Made by a program: the position numbers and the translations under genes. The notes under the pieces are model-generated. The model was not told the origin of the DNA. It saw nothing but the letters and a program-made list of their open reading frames with translations, and ran no database searches. From Dryas octopetala (Eukaryota; Streptophyta; Magnoliopsida; Rosales; Rosaceae), in assembly GCA_963921425.1 (NCBI GenBank), contig OY992840.1, positions 1,552,501 through 1,616,500 on the forward strand: a DNA stretch of 64,000 bases, given 5' to 3'. Positions 11,827-23,394 of this stretch are shown here, in pieces. Position 1 is the stretch's first letter. Every line of letters starts with the position of its first letter.

Positions 11827-13599
11827 CTATTGCCACATCATTCTGTAACCGCCGTCGGGCGTTTGAGACCCAAACCATCTCTGCGTCAACAATTTCAAGC
11901 GCTCATCTCGAACCTCACAAAACATGTCAGCCCAGCCTTTGGGCTCGACCGGCTGAAACCCTAACCCGGGGGTTCGGTCCTTGGACAATGGGTTCAATGC
12001 CTGAGTCCAATCCACCACATACGCCGACACCCTCCTCCGAAACTTGGTCTGAAACTCGGGCCACGCTTGGTACTTGTAGTGGTTCACCACTGCCTCCTCC
12101 ATGCTCAGCTGCTTCGACCGAAACCCCCTCTTCACCTGGAAATGGTGTATCACGTTCAGCAGGGACGGATCCACTGCGTCCAGCAACACCATCGACTTGT
12201 GTCGCTGCTCAATCCGCCGACGACACGTGTACCCTTGCGTCACCCCCTCCGGCGGGTGCGACGGTTGGCTTGACGGACCAAAATCGTTGCACCGAATTGA
12301 AACTTGACCAATTGATTTTTTTGATGGTTTTTGCGGTAACAAAGACTTGAGCATATGGTTGGAGGGTTGGTCCGAGAGAGGCCAGGAATGTGGAGCAAAC
12401 ACGAATTCATCAACATCAATGTATATGATCCATTTGCACCAAGGCTTCGCGTATATGGTACTGTGGGAGAAGCCAGCTTCTTGTGTCTTGGGCCAAATCC
12501 AAAACAGCGTCGTTACATTATAACCCTCCTCGTTCAGCTCTCTCACCACTCTCTCCAAATCGTCGTCGCTTTCGTTGTCGTACAAAATGAACTTGTCCAC
12601 GCCGATTTTGGCGTGGTACATCACCCACTCCCTCAAGAACTTTGCCACGTTGTACACCATTGTGCACGCGCACAGCTCGTGCGTGTATGATGACGTGGCT
12701 GGAGGCGGAGGAGGCGTGTAATACGCTACGGATGGGACCACCTCGCCTCCGTCAACGATTTCCAGTGAGACTTTGACGATTCGTTGCTGTTGTTGATCTT
12801 TATCATCCTTGTCGTTGCCAAAACGCAATTCCTTTGGATTTGGATGCTTGCACCGGAACACCTCTTGTATGGAGCTCGTAACGGCGGTTCTCACGGTGTC
12901 GTTTTTGGAGGCGTCGCCAAACACGCACCTGAACTCGCTATGATGGCGGTTCACCCCCTGCCGTTGGTTCACGCCCTTCACGAACAGAACGACGTCGTGC
13001 TCGGTCGAAAAAGACTCGTAGGCCATGAACGTCCACCGGAGCAGCTCCGCCGTCGGGCCGGGAGGTTCATTGTGATCGGATTTCTTCCGTAAGACAGGCT
13101 GCAGAAACGGCCTGAGACGGCGGACGCTGTTCGGCATTGGACAGGCGAGCGCGGTCCGATTCGTAAACGGCAACGTTCCAGAAAATCGGGCGGAGGAGGT
13201 GGCGTTGTTCTGGAAGATACAGACGTAGTCTGCGGCGGCGGAGCGAGAATTAGGATCTGAAAGCGGAGTTTGGGGAGCGGCGACGAGGAGGACGTCCCAA
13301 GCGGGGAAGAGAATGGCGACGGCGGAGATTTCGGAGTCCTTGAGGGAGGAGACGTGGCGAGAGGTTTGAAGCTGGCGATCGGAATCGTCATGGATGAGGT
13401 TGAGATTGCTGTTGTGGTTGTTGACGGCGGCGGCGGTAATGGTGGCGGCGGAGGTGGTGGTGGGGGCGGCGGTGGGGTAGTGGTGGATTAGGTCGGTGCG
13501 AGAGATGGCATTGCGAGAGAGGTGGAGAGAGACGAAGAAGGCGAAGACGAGAAGGGCGGCGAAGGCGAATAGGAAGGTGGTGGGAAGAGTACGGCGCAT
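11827..13599 (-). CDS. Glycosyltransferase family 92 (GT92) protein, single exon
   Basis: A single uninterrupted frame encodes about 590 residues from the Met at 13599. The frame stays open to a further upstream Met at 13698. I prefer 13599 because MRRTLP directly precedes a hydrophobic signal-anchor (about residues 6-27), as expected for a type II Golgi membrane protein. A low-complexity Thr/Ala/Asn stem follows. The C-terminal half carries the GT92 (DUF23) domain: HELCACTMVYNVAKFLREW, then GVDKFILYDNESDDD, then the DxD-type motif IYIDVDEFVFAP, then RCNDFGPS, HHFQVKRG and VNHYKYQ. Plant GT92 proteins include the GALS galactan synthases. This one looks more like the At1g27200-type subgroup, whose acceptor is not known to me. 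The frame is intact, with no sign of pseudogenisation. The G+C content is clearly above that of the surroundings, as is usual for intronless plant genes. Confidence 0.87.
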   Translation of the reverse strand: MRRTLPTTFLFAFAALLVFAFFVSLHLSRNAISRTDLIHHYPTAAPTTTSAATITAAAVNNHNSNLNLIHDDSDRQLQTSRHVSSLKDSEISAVAILFPAWDVLLVAAPQTPLSDPNSRSAAADYVCIFQNNATSSARFSGTLPFTNRTALACPMPNSVRRLRPFLQPVLRKKSDHNEPPGPTAELLRWTFMAYESFSTEHDVVLFVKGVNQRQGVNRHHSEFRCVFGDASKNDTVRTAVTSSIQEVFRCKHPNPKELRFGNDKDDKDQQQQRIVKVSLEIVDGGEVVPSVAYYTPPPPPATSSYTHELCACTMVYNVAKFLREWVMYHAKIGVDKFILYDNESDDDLERVVRELNEEGYNVTTLFWIWPKTQEAGFSHSTIYAKPWCKWIIYIDVDEFVFAPHSWPLSDQPSNHMLKSLLPQKPSKKSIGQVSIRCNDFGPSSQPSHPPEGVTQGYTCRRRIEQRHKSMVLLDAVDPSLLNVIHHFQVKRGFRSKQLSMEEAVVNHYKYQAWPEFQTKFRRRVSAYVVDWTQALNPLSKDRTPGLGFQPVEPKGWADMFCEVRDERLKLLTQRWFGSQTPDGGYRMMWQ

Positions 13600-13699
13600 T
13601 GCGTCTTGGAGGTAGAGAAAGAGGGAGAGGAAGGAAGAAGAAGAGGACCGCTGGTGGTGGTGGTGGGGGTGGTTGTCTATTTTAGGTGCTACGTACATG

Positions 13700-14987
13700 G
13701 AGAGAAGGTGAGGCAGGGAGTTGCTGTTTTATTTGGCTCTTCCTCATCAATCAATCGATTGATTGGGTTGTTCAAATTCTATCTGCTACTCGATTCTGAT
13801 GCAATTCTTTTTCTTCTTCAATTGTGTTTCAATTTGGGATCTTTCAAACAGAATCAGAGTCAAGAGAGATAGAATGAATGAATGCTGTTTGGATATTTTA
13901 TTTTTTAATTAATTCATAAGAATTAAAAAGAGTCAAATATTCCTCATAGGACAAGTATATATTGCTTGCTTGCTTAGACCTCCTTTTCTTCTGCTGCCTT
14001 TTTTGGTGCTGACACGTGTAATGCTTCGTGGCTTGACTTTTTTCTTCATTTGGTAAAAAAAACATCAGTATGTATATGGAACAACCTGTGCCAGCCACAA
14101 CTAAGAGCCAGTCTGTGACGATCACTGACTTTCAATAATTTTCGGCTTTTATGAATTTGGTTCAAATCCATTGCGATATCGTTGCAAACTTGCATCTCCC
14201 TGGGGTATGCCTATTGGCTATTGTAAATACGTAATTAATTTCCTTTTTACTCAAATATTACTATTTATTACCAACACAAAATAACATCTTTTTTTTTTTT
14301 TTTTTTTTTTTGTTGAGAAAACACAAAATAACATCTTAACAACTCAAACTTTAAATACTTTTCCATCTTATAGGTTAATTAGTCCCCTTGAACTTAGATA
14401 TTGTAATTTCAAAGTGGAATATAAGGGTTTCTCTCTTAAAGTAACATTATCCTTCTCAACCAAAAACAAAAGTGTCATTATCTTATATAAAATATCGCAT
14501 TTAAGATTTCTTATTTTATTTGTAAGATTTTATATTTAGAATTTGAATTGTGCGAGAAGGCTAATGCCAACAAAGTTAAGAGCTAGACAACAAAGTTTAT
14601 TCAATTTATTCATAAAAAAAGAGTTTATTCAATTTATTCAATACGTAGTTTTTGGATAAAGAAAACGTAAAAAAAATTTGGTGAGAAGAAAAACGTAAAC
14701 TTTATTGTCTCGTAAGTTATACAATTATTATCTCCTACATATTGGTCTAGCTAATAATACTCCACCATGTGTACTTCTATCAATGAAACAGTGTTTATTT
14801 CCAAGCTTAATTTGAAAATTTCCCTTTTTTATTCCATCTGCGATTAATCTCGGCACTTTTTTTTTCTCTCTTTGGATTAATTGGTTGAGTAAAGTATCGA
14901 CATTTTTGTTGGTGCAAAACTGTACAAAGAGCATCTTGACAATTCTCACTTTTCACCAAAATGCCCCAAGAATGTGAAACAAGACAA
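13700..14987. other. Intergenic region upstream of the GT92 gene
   Basis: This is likely promoter and 5' UTR of the divergently placed GT92 gene, followed by AT-rich spacer. An ACGTG core (gacacgtgtaa) lies near 14011. A 29-base T run lies near 14290. I see no gene. Confidence 0.5.
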
Positions 14988-15516
14988 ATAATAATAGGGT
15001 TAATTTCAGTTCAGTACCTTAAGTTTAAAATTTTACAATGTCATACCTCATCTTTCTAATTTGTTGCAATGTCATACCTCTGTCAGTATGACTGTTAAGA
15101 GATCTCTTAATTGCTGATGTGGTATTTACATGACACTCCCACAATGATGACTAGATGTCACGTGGTTTGATAACAGGTCACGTCATGCCACGTGACATAA
15201 AAATAATTCAAAATCTAGAAACATGGCACATAATTATTAATTTTTTTCCTTTCAATTTTTAGATTTTATTATGCCATGTGGCATAATGTGTCATATTGTC
15301 AGACCACGTGGTATTCAGTCAGCATTGTGGGAGTGCCATGTAAGTGCCACATCAGCATTGAAGAAATCTCTTAACAATCATACTGACGGAAGTATGACAT
15401 ACATTACAACAAATTGGAAAGATGAGATATGACATTGCAAGATTTTAAACATGATGTACTAAATTGAAATTTGAAGCAAACTTGAGATACTGAAATGAAA
15501 TTAACCCATAATAATA
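14988..15516. mobile_element. Mutator-like MITE with long terminal inverted repeats and 9-bp TSD
   Basis: The element spans 14997-15507. It begins gggttaatttcagttcagta and ends in the complement (tactgaaatgaaattaaccc). The inverted similarity extends some 180-200 bases inward, for example gacactcccacaatg versus cattgtgggagtgcc. It is flanked by a perfect 9-bp direct repeat, ATAATAATA, at 14988-14996 and 15508-15516, although this sequence is itself simple. Long inverted repeats with a 9-bp duplication are typical of Mutator-like elements. There is no coding capacity. The centre contains CACGTG and CACGTGG motifs. Confidence 0.85.
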
Positions 15517-15678
15517 TCATCAAATATTAAGAATGATAACAATACCAATGAAGATAATTATTGACCAATTAGCTTGTGTGATGTTAAAGAGGTCATAAGT
15601 TTAAGTCCCATTCTCGATCCAATTCAAATAAAAAAATAAAAAATAAAACTTATCTAAAAAAACCAACGAGTCACAAAC

Positions 15679-16031
15679 TAAGATTATCTCCAAGAGACTC
15701 TTCAAATCCCACGTTGCTGACGTATGTGGCAATTTGAAGAGTGAAAATTGAAGAGCTAAAATTATTCACTTTAATAGACTTTTCAAATTTAAACAAAATT
15801 TGATTTTTATTATGAATATATTAAATTTTAAATTTTAAACGTTAAACAAGTTTTAAATTATTAATAAATTTGATTTGAAGAGCCTAATTCACTCTTTAAA
15901 TTTGATTAGTTGATCTTAGGTCCATATTTTGAAGAGTTTATTTGAAGAGTTTGTTGGAGTAAATTTTTCATACATGGCACAACAAATGGAGCGTCCAAAA
16001 CCATTTGAAAAGTCTATTGGAGATGCTCTAA
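15679..16031. mobile_element. Tourist (PIF/Harbinger)-type MITE, TAA target duplication
   Basis: The termini at 15682 (gattatctccaagagactct) and 16028 (agtctattggagatgctc) form imperfect inverted repeats of about 25 bases. They are flanked by TAA at 15679-15681 and 16029-16031. The 347-bp size, AT-rich centre, absence of coding sequence and 3-bp TAA duplication fit Tourist-like MITEs. The internal sequence repeats the motif ttgaagag. Confidence 0.75.
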
Positions 16032-16235
16032 ACGTAGCAATTATATATCTATTCACATCTAAATGAATTAAAAAAAAGTTTATTCAACCTTCTAAAATTG
16101 TTCAGTTTTGGAAACTTGGTACCCGGCCCCATTCATTGAAAATTGAAATGGCTACTTAAATATATAATAAACGCTGATTGTCAAACTGATCATTAATTAT
16201 GAGAAGTAGCTGAGTTTTATCTGGTCTCTAAAACT

Positions 16236-16238
<3 letters not shown>

Positions 16239-16274
<36 letters not shown>
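16239..16274. repeat. (TA)n microsatellite
   Basis: An uninterrupted TA dinucleotide run of 18 units. Confidence 0.95.
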
Positions 16275-16278
<4 letters not shown>

Positions 16279-16682
16279 GTATACCGTAAGCTGCAAGGCA
16301 GTGAGTGAGAATAGAGAGAAGCTAGCATAGAGCATGGCTTTACAGCTAACAGTTTGGCACATTCTCTAAGCATAAAGGTTGCGCTTCAACTGCACATAAA
16401 GTTCATTTCTTGAGTTTTATGCCATTTTTTTTGTGTGTGTGGAAGTTCTATGCCATTTTTTTTGGTGAATAAAGTTAATTGATAATATACATGTATCCTT
16501 TAGTTGCTCCAAAAGCTAGCTAACTCACATGTAACTTTATCCACTTTTATATATTAGTTTTATGAATTAATTACTCTAGGGTATATGACAAGTATTTTAT
16601 TTAACCTCTACTATACCTATTGTTCAAATTTAACAATAAGGTCACATTTGTAAGTTATGATATTAAAAAAATATATATTTTT

Positions 16683-16875
16683 TTTCTCTCTCTCTCTCTC
16701 TCTCGCGATCCACACTGCTCCACAACGAAGCTTCTTGCTCCGGCTTTCTCTCAACAAATGGCGACCACCGGTGTGCTCCCTACACCGGCGCCGACTCAAC
16801 GTACCCACCCTCCCCGCTACCAGCTGGCCACCACTTGCAGCAATCGATGCGAGAAAGGGGAGTAATGTCGCCGAC

Positions 16876-16921
<46 letters not shown>
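16683..16921 (+). repeat. Two (CT)n tracts flanking a GC-richer segment
   Basis: CT runs lie at about 16684-16703 and 16878-16920. Between them is a GC-rich stretch with an ATG (16758) opening a short frame rich in Thr, Pro and Ala. Just after the second tract, the phrase gcttgatcgaagcc occurs twice. It looks like a leader or 5' UTR of an unidentified or lost gene. No protein family was recognised. Confidence 0.5.
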
Positions 16922-16925
<4 letters not shown>

Positions 16926-17079
16926 TGATCGAAGCCTGCTCGAAGCCTTCTAATGGATCTGCTCCGAGCTTGATCGAAGCCTTCTAGATCTGCTTTGACC
17001 ACTCCGACTTCTCCTCGATTGGGCATGAACACAGCTTATGGTACGTAGACTCCTACTTTGATTTTTTATCAGTAGAAGG

Positions 17080-17400
17080 TTCTTGATTCTGAAACTGTAA
17101 TTTCTGGAACATTGGAAGTAAACTGAAACTGCAATTTATTGGAGTTGTAGTTACTAACTGCAGTTTCTGAAACTGCAAATGAATTGAAACTGCAGTTTAT
17201 TTGAGTTGCAACTGCAGTTTCAGAAACTGCAAATGAACTGAAACTGCAGTTTATTTGAGTTGTAAGCTTGCAGTTGTAGTGTAAGTGAAACTGCAGGTTC
17301 TGAAACTGCAAGTGAAACTGCAATTTCTGAAACTGCAAAGTAAACTGAAACTGCAGTTTTTTTGGAGTTGCAGGCTTGCAATTGCAGAACGATGCTTGTG
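17080..17400. repeat. Minisatellite built on a gaaactgcag core
   Basis: About five to six diverged units of roughly 55-65 bp repeat the words gaaactgcagtttatttgag and ttctgaaactgcaaatgaa. Because CTGCAG is palindromic and cagtttcagaaactg is self-complementary, each unit can fold back. No coding frame is conserved across the units. Confidence 0.75.
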
Positions 17401-18832
17401 AGTGAAGATGAACAATTGTCGATTTGGTAAAGTTGAAGAAAGAGATCGATTTGGCAAAAAAAAGAAGAAGATCAGTTTTGGGCTGTTTGTGTAGCTGGTT
17501 TGGTTGTTATGCGTTTCTTTTGGAAGGTGTCCGCATGTTATATATTGGGGGGCTGGTAGATAGTGTCCGCAAGTTAATAAAAATAGATTGAGTGGTTTTG
17601 GTTAATATTTTGCTTTGTTAGTACCTTATAATTAATGGACTCTAGTTTTATTTCCACATATGAATATGAAAGCTATCTATTAGTTTTCTCGTTCTCGTCT
17701 CATTCCTTTAAGTTATTGTTCTTCATTTTATTTTATGTTCTTATTTTTCGATTGTGTTTATTTTTTTCACTTTACATTTTTTGTATTTATCTGGAGTTGT
17801 AGATGTTCGATTTGACAGTTTCGGGTACCCTACTTTTGGACCAATTATTTGGAGTACGTTGTAGATGTCCAATTTAAGTGATCTTTATATGGTTGTAAAG
17901 AGGAGATGTATAGCTTTAAACCAAATATAAATTTGATAGATTTGATGGAGTTTTGATGGATCCAATGTCAGGCCAAATTTGAGATAAAACAGGGTCCTTA
18001 ATTGACACAAAATAAAAGTATGTGTCATTCATTAACACGAATCAAAATTAATGTCTTGAAATGAAACAACCATCAAAATATGTGTCATGTTTGTAAATTT
18101 TTCCCTATATTATATATATAAGACTTTCGATTTTGAAGATTTTTTTACAGAGATGATATTTGAAGTGGGATCTAAAAAATGAACGGTTTAGATTATGAGA
18201 TACATCACGTGGTGGGTTCAAAAAATTGGTTAGCTTCGTATTAACTTGCTAACTAGTTAGCTTCAGAATATTTTGTACCTTATATATACCACAACAGCTA
18301 GCTATATATTTGAAACCAATAAACCATGCACCACAATATATTGAGCCTTGAATTAGATGCGCTAATTTTAACAAACATATATTTTAATAAATTCTTAGTT
18401 CACCGTATGTCATCCTGCTTCGTGCCTAATATATATTACAAAATGCCAAAGCTAACATCCATTCTTGGGCACAAATGCGGCAAATGCCAATTAGACTGAG
18501 ATTTTAATAATCCATTTGACCAACTCACAGGGCTTTCAACCATGACACTCAACAAACTATTATTGAAGTGGGAAGATAGCGTATGATTTTCTGTAATTAA
18601 TTTAATACTGATAAATGGACACCATGTAACCATATATTAGTGAGATTATGTGTATAATTATCTTATATATATTTTAACTAAAAAATGACCGATAGCTGCT
18701 GCTATCCCATTGGCTTTATTGGCAAGATATGTCGAATGGGCATTTGTTTCAACTTTCAATGGAAAGGCTAACGTGCAGGGCACTACAATTGACATCATAA
18801 AGGCATAGTGAAACTGAGGGGTCGAATATGAA
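17401..18832. other. AT-rich intergenic region
   Basis: No gene or element was recognised. Short homopolymers and scattered TA-rich patches only. Confidence 0.5.
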
Positions 18833-18834
18833 TA

Positions 18835-19802
18835 TATATATATATATATATATATATAGGAAGGTGATTTTCGCACTTCTCTTTTCTTCATTTGTACTCC
18901 TTCTTATTTTTTTAAATGTTTGTATATATTTTTATTATTTATTTTTCATATATACCATTTAGCTTTTAATTATAAAATGTCACCTATGCAATATTAAATC
19001 CTACACATTTAATTTTTTTAAATTGTCATAACAATATATCTATTTTTATAACTCTCTTTTAAAAGGCAAGAAAAACTTATGTAATTCTCTACACTTTTGT
19101 TCGTCTTTTTGATATATAGTACACCTAACTCTCTTTTCTTATTAAGCTATCATGTGACATTCATTTTTTTAAAAATCAAATATGCTACAAATTAGTAGTT
19201 GTTGCTATGGGATCATTTTTCTTGGCAGTGTCAAAAGACCCAAAAATAAGGGAGTGGACTAATTGAAAATCTCAATTAATTTCATAACACAAAACTCATC
19301 ATCAAAAGAAGAATAAGATACATAAATCATGACCTTCATGAAGAAAACGAAAAAAAAAATATGACATGCTAAATATTTCCTAATGAAAGTATAGAATGAT
19401 AATTGAAAGCACGTACAAGACTGGTTCACATAAATCATAACCCTCATGAAGAAAACGAAAAAAAATAATGACAAGCTAAATATTTTCCTAATGAAAGTAT
19501 AGAATGATGATTAAAAACACGAACAAGACTGATTCACAAAAGAAAAAAAAAAGGCTTAGAAGGCAAAAAGATGCAATATGAAGAAGATACAACAAGGGGG
19601 AGAGAAAATTACTTATTATTATTATTTTTTAATAACAATGAGAAAATTTAGGAAAAAATAATAATTACTGAAAGATAATTAAAATAAAAATTTAATAGCC
19701 ATAAAGGGTAGATTTGGAAAAATATATAATAAAAATATACAAAATACATTAAAAAAAGAGATGGAGTGCAAACGGAGAAAAGAGGAGTGCGAAAATCGCC
19801 TC

Positions 19803-19840
<38 letters not shown>
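18835..19840. mobile_element. TIR element inserted in a TA microsatellite (Micron-like)
   Basis: The element spans 18859-19804 (946 bp) and starts ggaaggtgattttcgcactt. Its right end, read in reverse complement, is gggaggcgattttcgcactc. Inverted similarity extends about 50 bases. Both sides are flanked directly by TA repeats (18835-18858 and 19805-19839), so the target duplication cannot be told from the microsatellite. This recalls the rice Micron MITEs, which sit in TA repeats. No transposase is present. A 108-bp tandem duplication lies inside. Confidence 0.7.
19320..19537. repeat. 108-bp tandem duplication inside the TIR element
   Basis: Copy 1 (19320-19427) and copy 2 (19428-19537) both start acataaatcat and contain tcatgaagaaaacgaaaaaa and aatgaaagtatagaatgat, with few differences. 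Confidence 0.85.
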
Positions 19841-19844
<4 letters not shown>

Positions 19845-21123
19845 ATGATCACCCGCTCACCTAACCACCAGCTCACCACGGTGCGGGGAATTCAATGATC
19901 AAGACCGTCCATTTTTTAGGTCCATCCTTATTACTTTCTTAGTTTAAAGTAGTTTAGATTATGTGTTTTACAGTTCATACTCGTATTGCTACTATCAATA
20001 CTGAAGAACATCTTTGTTTTGATTTTGTTTTTACTGTCACTTGTTATTTGCTTGATCCTGATTTCACACCAGTCACTCGCACTTTACGTTTACATATTGC
20101 ATCACTATCACACTCGATAGCGTGCATTTATTCTAAGTCCTTGCAGCCAAGGCAATTGAGCTTTTGAGACCGAGGGGTGTTCCTTCCTCAATCCACAGTC
20201 GCCTGACCGGAAGTCAAAAACGGGCGGATCATCATCTTTGTACTCGGCCTCTCGGCTGTGTGCTGGCACGCCCAACACAAAATTAGAAGGACGCGGTTTC
20301 TTTGATCTACAGCCTAGACGACACGTGGCTGGAGAGAAATTGAGGCAAACACATGTACAAGCCAATGAAAATTGAGAGGCTTTTATTATTATTATTACTA
20401 AGGTGTAGGGTATAGAATGATTTCAAGGATTTGGAGATTATGTTTAATGTATCAATATAAAAATAATTGAAAATGAAGTATCATCCATGCTAATTATTAT
20501 GATTACTGAGAATGTTATTGAAAGGCAGTCACAACTTCACATATTAATCGTCAAGAATACTAATGTTAAGGTTTAGGTGTGCACTATTCTAGGATATAGA
20601 AACTTCGAAATCTAAGTCGCAGTCACATATTTATAATTGTATATTTGTATATTAGGATATAAAAAGTTAGAGTTTTCCTTCGTCAGTCACAGCTTTTGTG
20701 GCTGACTAGTCACATATTTTTTAATAAAGAATATTAGAACATAATTGGTGTAAGTATCTTAAATCTGTCAGAAAAATATAGGTAAGCATCTTACACCATT
20801 ATCTATACAAAAAAAATAAATAAATAAATAAAACTAAATAAAAAGTTAAAGAATAGACCAAAAAAAAGAGGAACGTCTTTCTTTAATGAAAGTGAAATAT
20901 ATATCCAACAACAAATTTAACAAGTTTAAATGGTTATAAAATGAACATTATCCACCAAAGAAGCAGCACTCCAAGAAAGATTCAATACAAAGTATTCTAA
21001 TTACCTCAAAACATAACAAAAACTAGATTTGCAAATCTAGACTCCTAGTAAATGAAGATGTTCCTAAAAACAGTGTAACTGTGTAAGTGCCTTTCTCAAA
21101 GCAACATGTTTCAGTTTCCCTTC
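19841..21123. other. Intergenic region with a small GC-rich island
   Basis: The segment at 20165-20345 is noticeably more GC-rich than its surroundings and contains a G-box-like acacgtggc. No frame with a recognisable family runs through it. From about 20560 onward the motif cagtcaca begins to recur, as it does across the C48 protease region to the right. Confidence 0.4.
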
Positions 21124-22310
21124 TTAACAAAAGTCATCTTTTGTTTCATTTTGTGCCTTCTTTCTTTTAAATGAAGCTGTTGTGATTGACTTTGATATCC
21201 AGCTACCTTCATGATTCAGGAATTCTGAAATTGTCTTGGCTCTGAACTCTATCACCGCTTCTTTTTCAAATTTCTTCTTTAAATCATGGCCTTTAGATAG
21301 TTCATCCATATAATAGATGATAAACATTCCACAATCTAATCTGCAAATCATATTTAAATATAAGCACAGGTTTCATTTTTTCACAAAATTGCAACTTCAT
21401 GGAGGAAATACACTTACGAAGTTTGTTTTTGCTGTGCACGTGTTTTGTCATGCTCAAAGTTGAATCTACATAGTTTATTACAATGCCTATTGATCCATTT
21501 TATGGTATCAATTTCATCTGCGCTTAATGCTTCCCTTATTACAATGTATCCTTCTCCATTAGGGCTGGGCACGGTGCGGTCCGGCCCAGTTCTCCCCCCA
21601 CACCGGCACTGCACTGTAGAGGACAATACGGTGCGGTGCGGTGCCGGTGTGGGAGAATTGTTGCAGCAGAACTGGACCAAACCAAACTGTAACAGTTCCG
21701 GTCCGGTCCAGTGCACTGTTTCTGTTTTGGGCCTTACTGTTTTGGGCTTTTTTAGTCTGAGCCCAATTAAAAATTTGGGCCAAAAAATAATCAACCATAC
21801 TTCACTGCACCACAGTTCAAATTAACATACAGTCATAAGCTTTTCAGAACAAATTAACATACAGTCATAAGCTTTTCATGTTCTCACTTCTCATTTCAGA
21901 ACAAATTAACATACACTCATTTCATAAGCTTTTCACTGCACCACAGTTCAAGAATTGACAGAAAATTAAAATCCAAGAGAAAACAAAGCCACAAGCTAGC
22001 AAATCAAGTTGGTGTTGGTGAAGAGGCAGAGGCGGAGGAGAAGCTACTAGGGGACCAAGGGGTACCTTGTGATAGGGGGTCCATCCCTCCTAAGTCTTAA
22101 ACACTAAACAGAAACCCCAATTTTCAGCAGCCCTCATTCACAAGTTCACAACCATCATGCTAATTTGCCAAAAAAAACTAAATGTAGTACCTCACAAAAC
22201 TGCCCATTGCCCAAGTACCCAAAATGTAGCTCAGGCTGCTCACTGCTCAGCAATTGAATCCCCAAAATGTAGTACAAAATCCAGAACCTGCATATGTAGT
22301 TCAAACTTTC

Positions 22311-22660
22311 AAACCCCAAATTAACTATAAACCCTAATTTAAAATTGAAATTGCAAGCAAGAACCACAAAATTGCACATAAATTACAGAATAACCCTAAT
22401 GTAAACCCTAACCCGAAATCAAACCCCAAATTAACTATAAACCCTAATTTAAAATCAAAATTGCAAGGAAGAACCACAAATTTGCACAAAATTAATAGAA
22501 TAACCCTAATGTAAACCCTAACCCGAAATCAAACCCCACATTAAGTCATTAACTATAAACCCTAATTTAAAATCGAAATTGCAAGGAAGAACAAAAAAAT
22601 TGCACAAAAATTACAGAATAACCTTAATATAAACCCAAACCCGAAATCAAACCCCAAATT
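22311..22660. repeat. 110-bp tandem repeats with CCCTAA motifs inside the hAT element
   Basis: Units begin with aaacccca at 22311, 22421, 22531 and about 22649. Each contains ataaccctaatgtaaaccct. The CCCTAAA-like words resemble the plant telomere motif but are not a telomeric array. Confidence 0.85.
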
Positions 22661-23394
22661 GCAAAGAAATGACAAGATGAGAGAGTGAGAGATGAGAGAC
22701 AGAGATGATAGACTGAGTGACTGACAGAGAGAGACGCGAGATGAGAGATGAGAGTGAGAGAGATGGTTACCTGAGACGACGCCGACGAGATGTACCGGAA
22801 CGGCTTTTGATTCGCTGCGACGACGCCGACGCCGACGAGATCAGAGACTTGAGTGGTTGAGTCAGCTGACTGCAATTCGCGAGTGAGAGTGAGAGATGAG
22901 TGACAGAGATGACTAGATGAGATCATGAGAGATGCGAGATGAGAGATGGTTACCTGAGATGAGTGTGAGAGCTGAGAGTGAGAGACACAGCAGAGACTTG
23001 GCTGGCTGGCTGCGTGAGAGAGTCAGAGAGGCAGAGACTTGGCTGGGTGAGTGAGATTGGATGCGTGAGAGTGTGAGACATAAATCAATTGGGGCTTTAG
23101 GGTTGGGGATCGGGGTTAATCTGTAATTGGGTAGGGTAATTGCCAAAAATGGCCAAATGGGTAAATTGGTAATTGACTAATCTAATTAGTAATTGGGGTT
23201 TGACTTTTTGAGGGTTTCAAATTTTCAATTGGGGTTTCATTTGATTTTGGGGTTTCATTTAATTTTAGTGTTTTAATTGGGGTTTAGAGTATAGGGTATT
23301 TAGGGTATATGATATAGTCTTATAATAAACTTATAAACATATACATACAAAAATTATAAGTTAGGATATACTATAATATTATAAACTATATATT

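Noticed and set aside
12067-13491. Several open frames antisense to the GT92 gene
   Set aside because: They are shadows of a long GC-rich coding exon on the other strand and contain no recognisable motif.
15555-15655. SINE-like segment (tcataagtttaagtccc followed by A-rich tail)
   Set aside because: Only a weak B-box-like word is present; no A box or target duplication could be identified.
22380-22420. Telomere-like CCCTAAA words
   Set aside because: They are part of 110-bp repeats in a hAT element and do not form a telomeric array.
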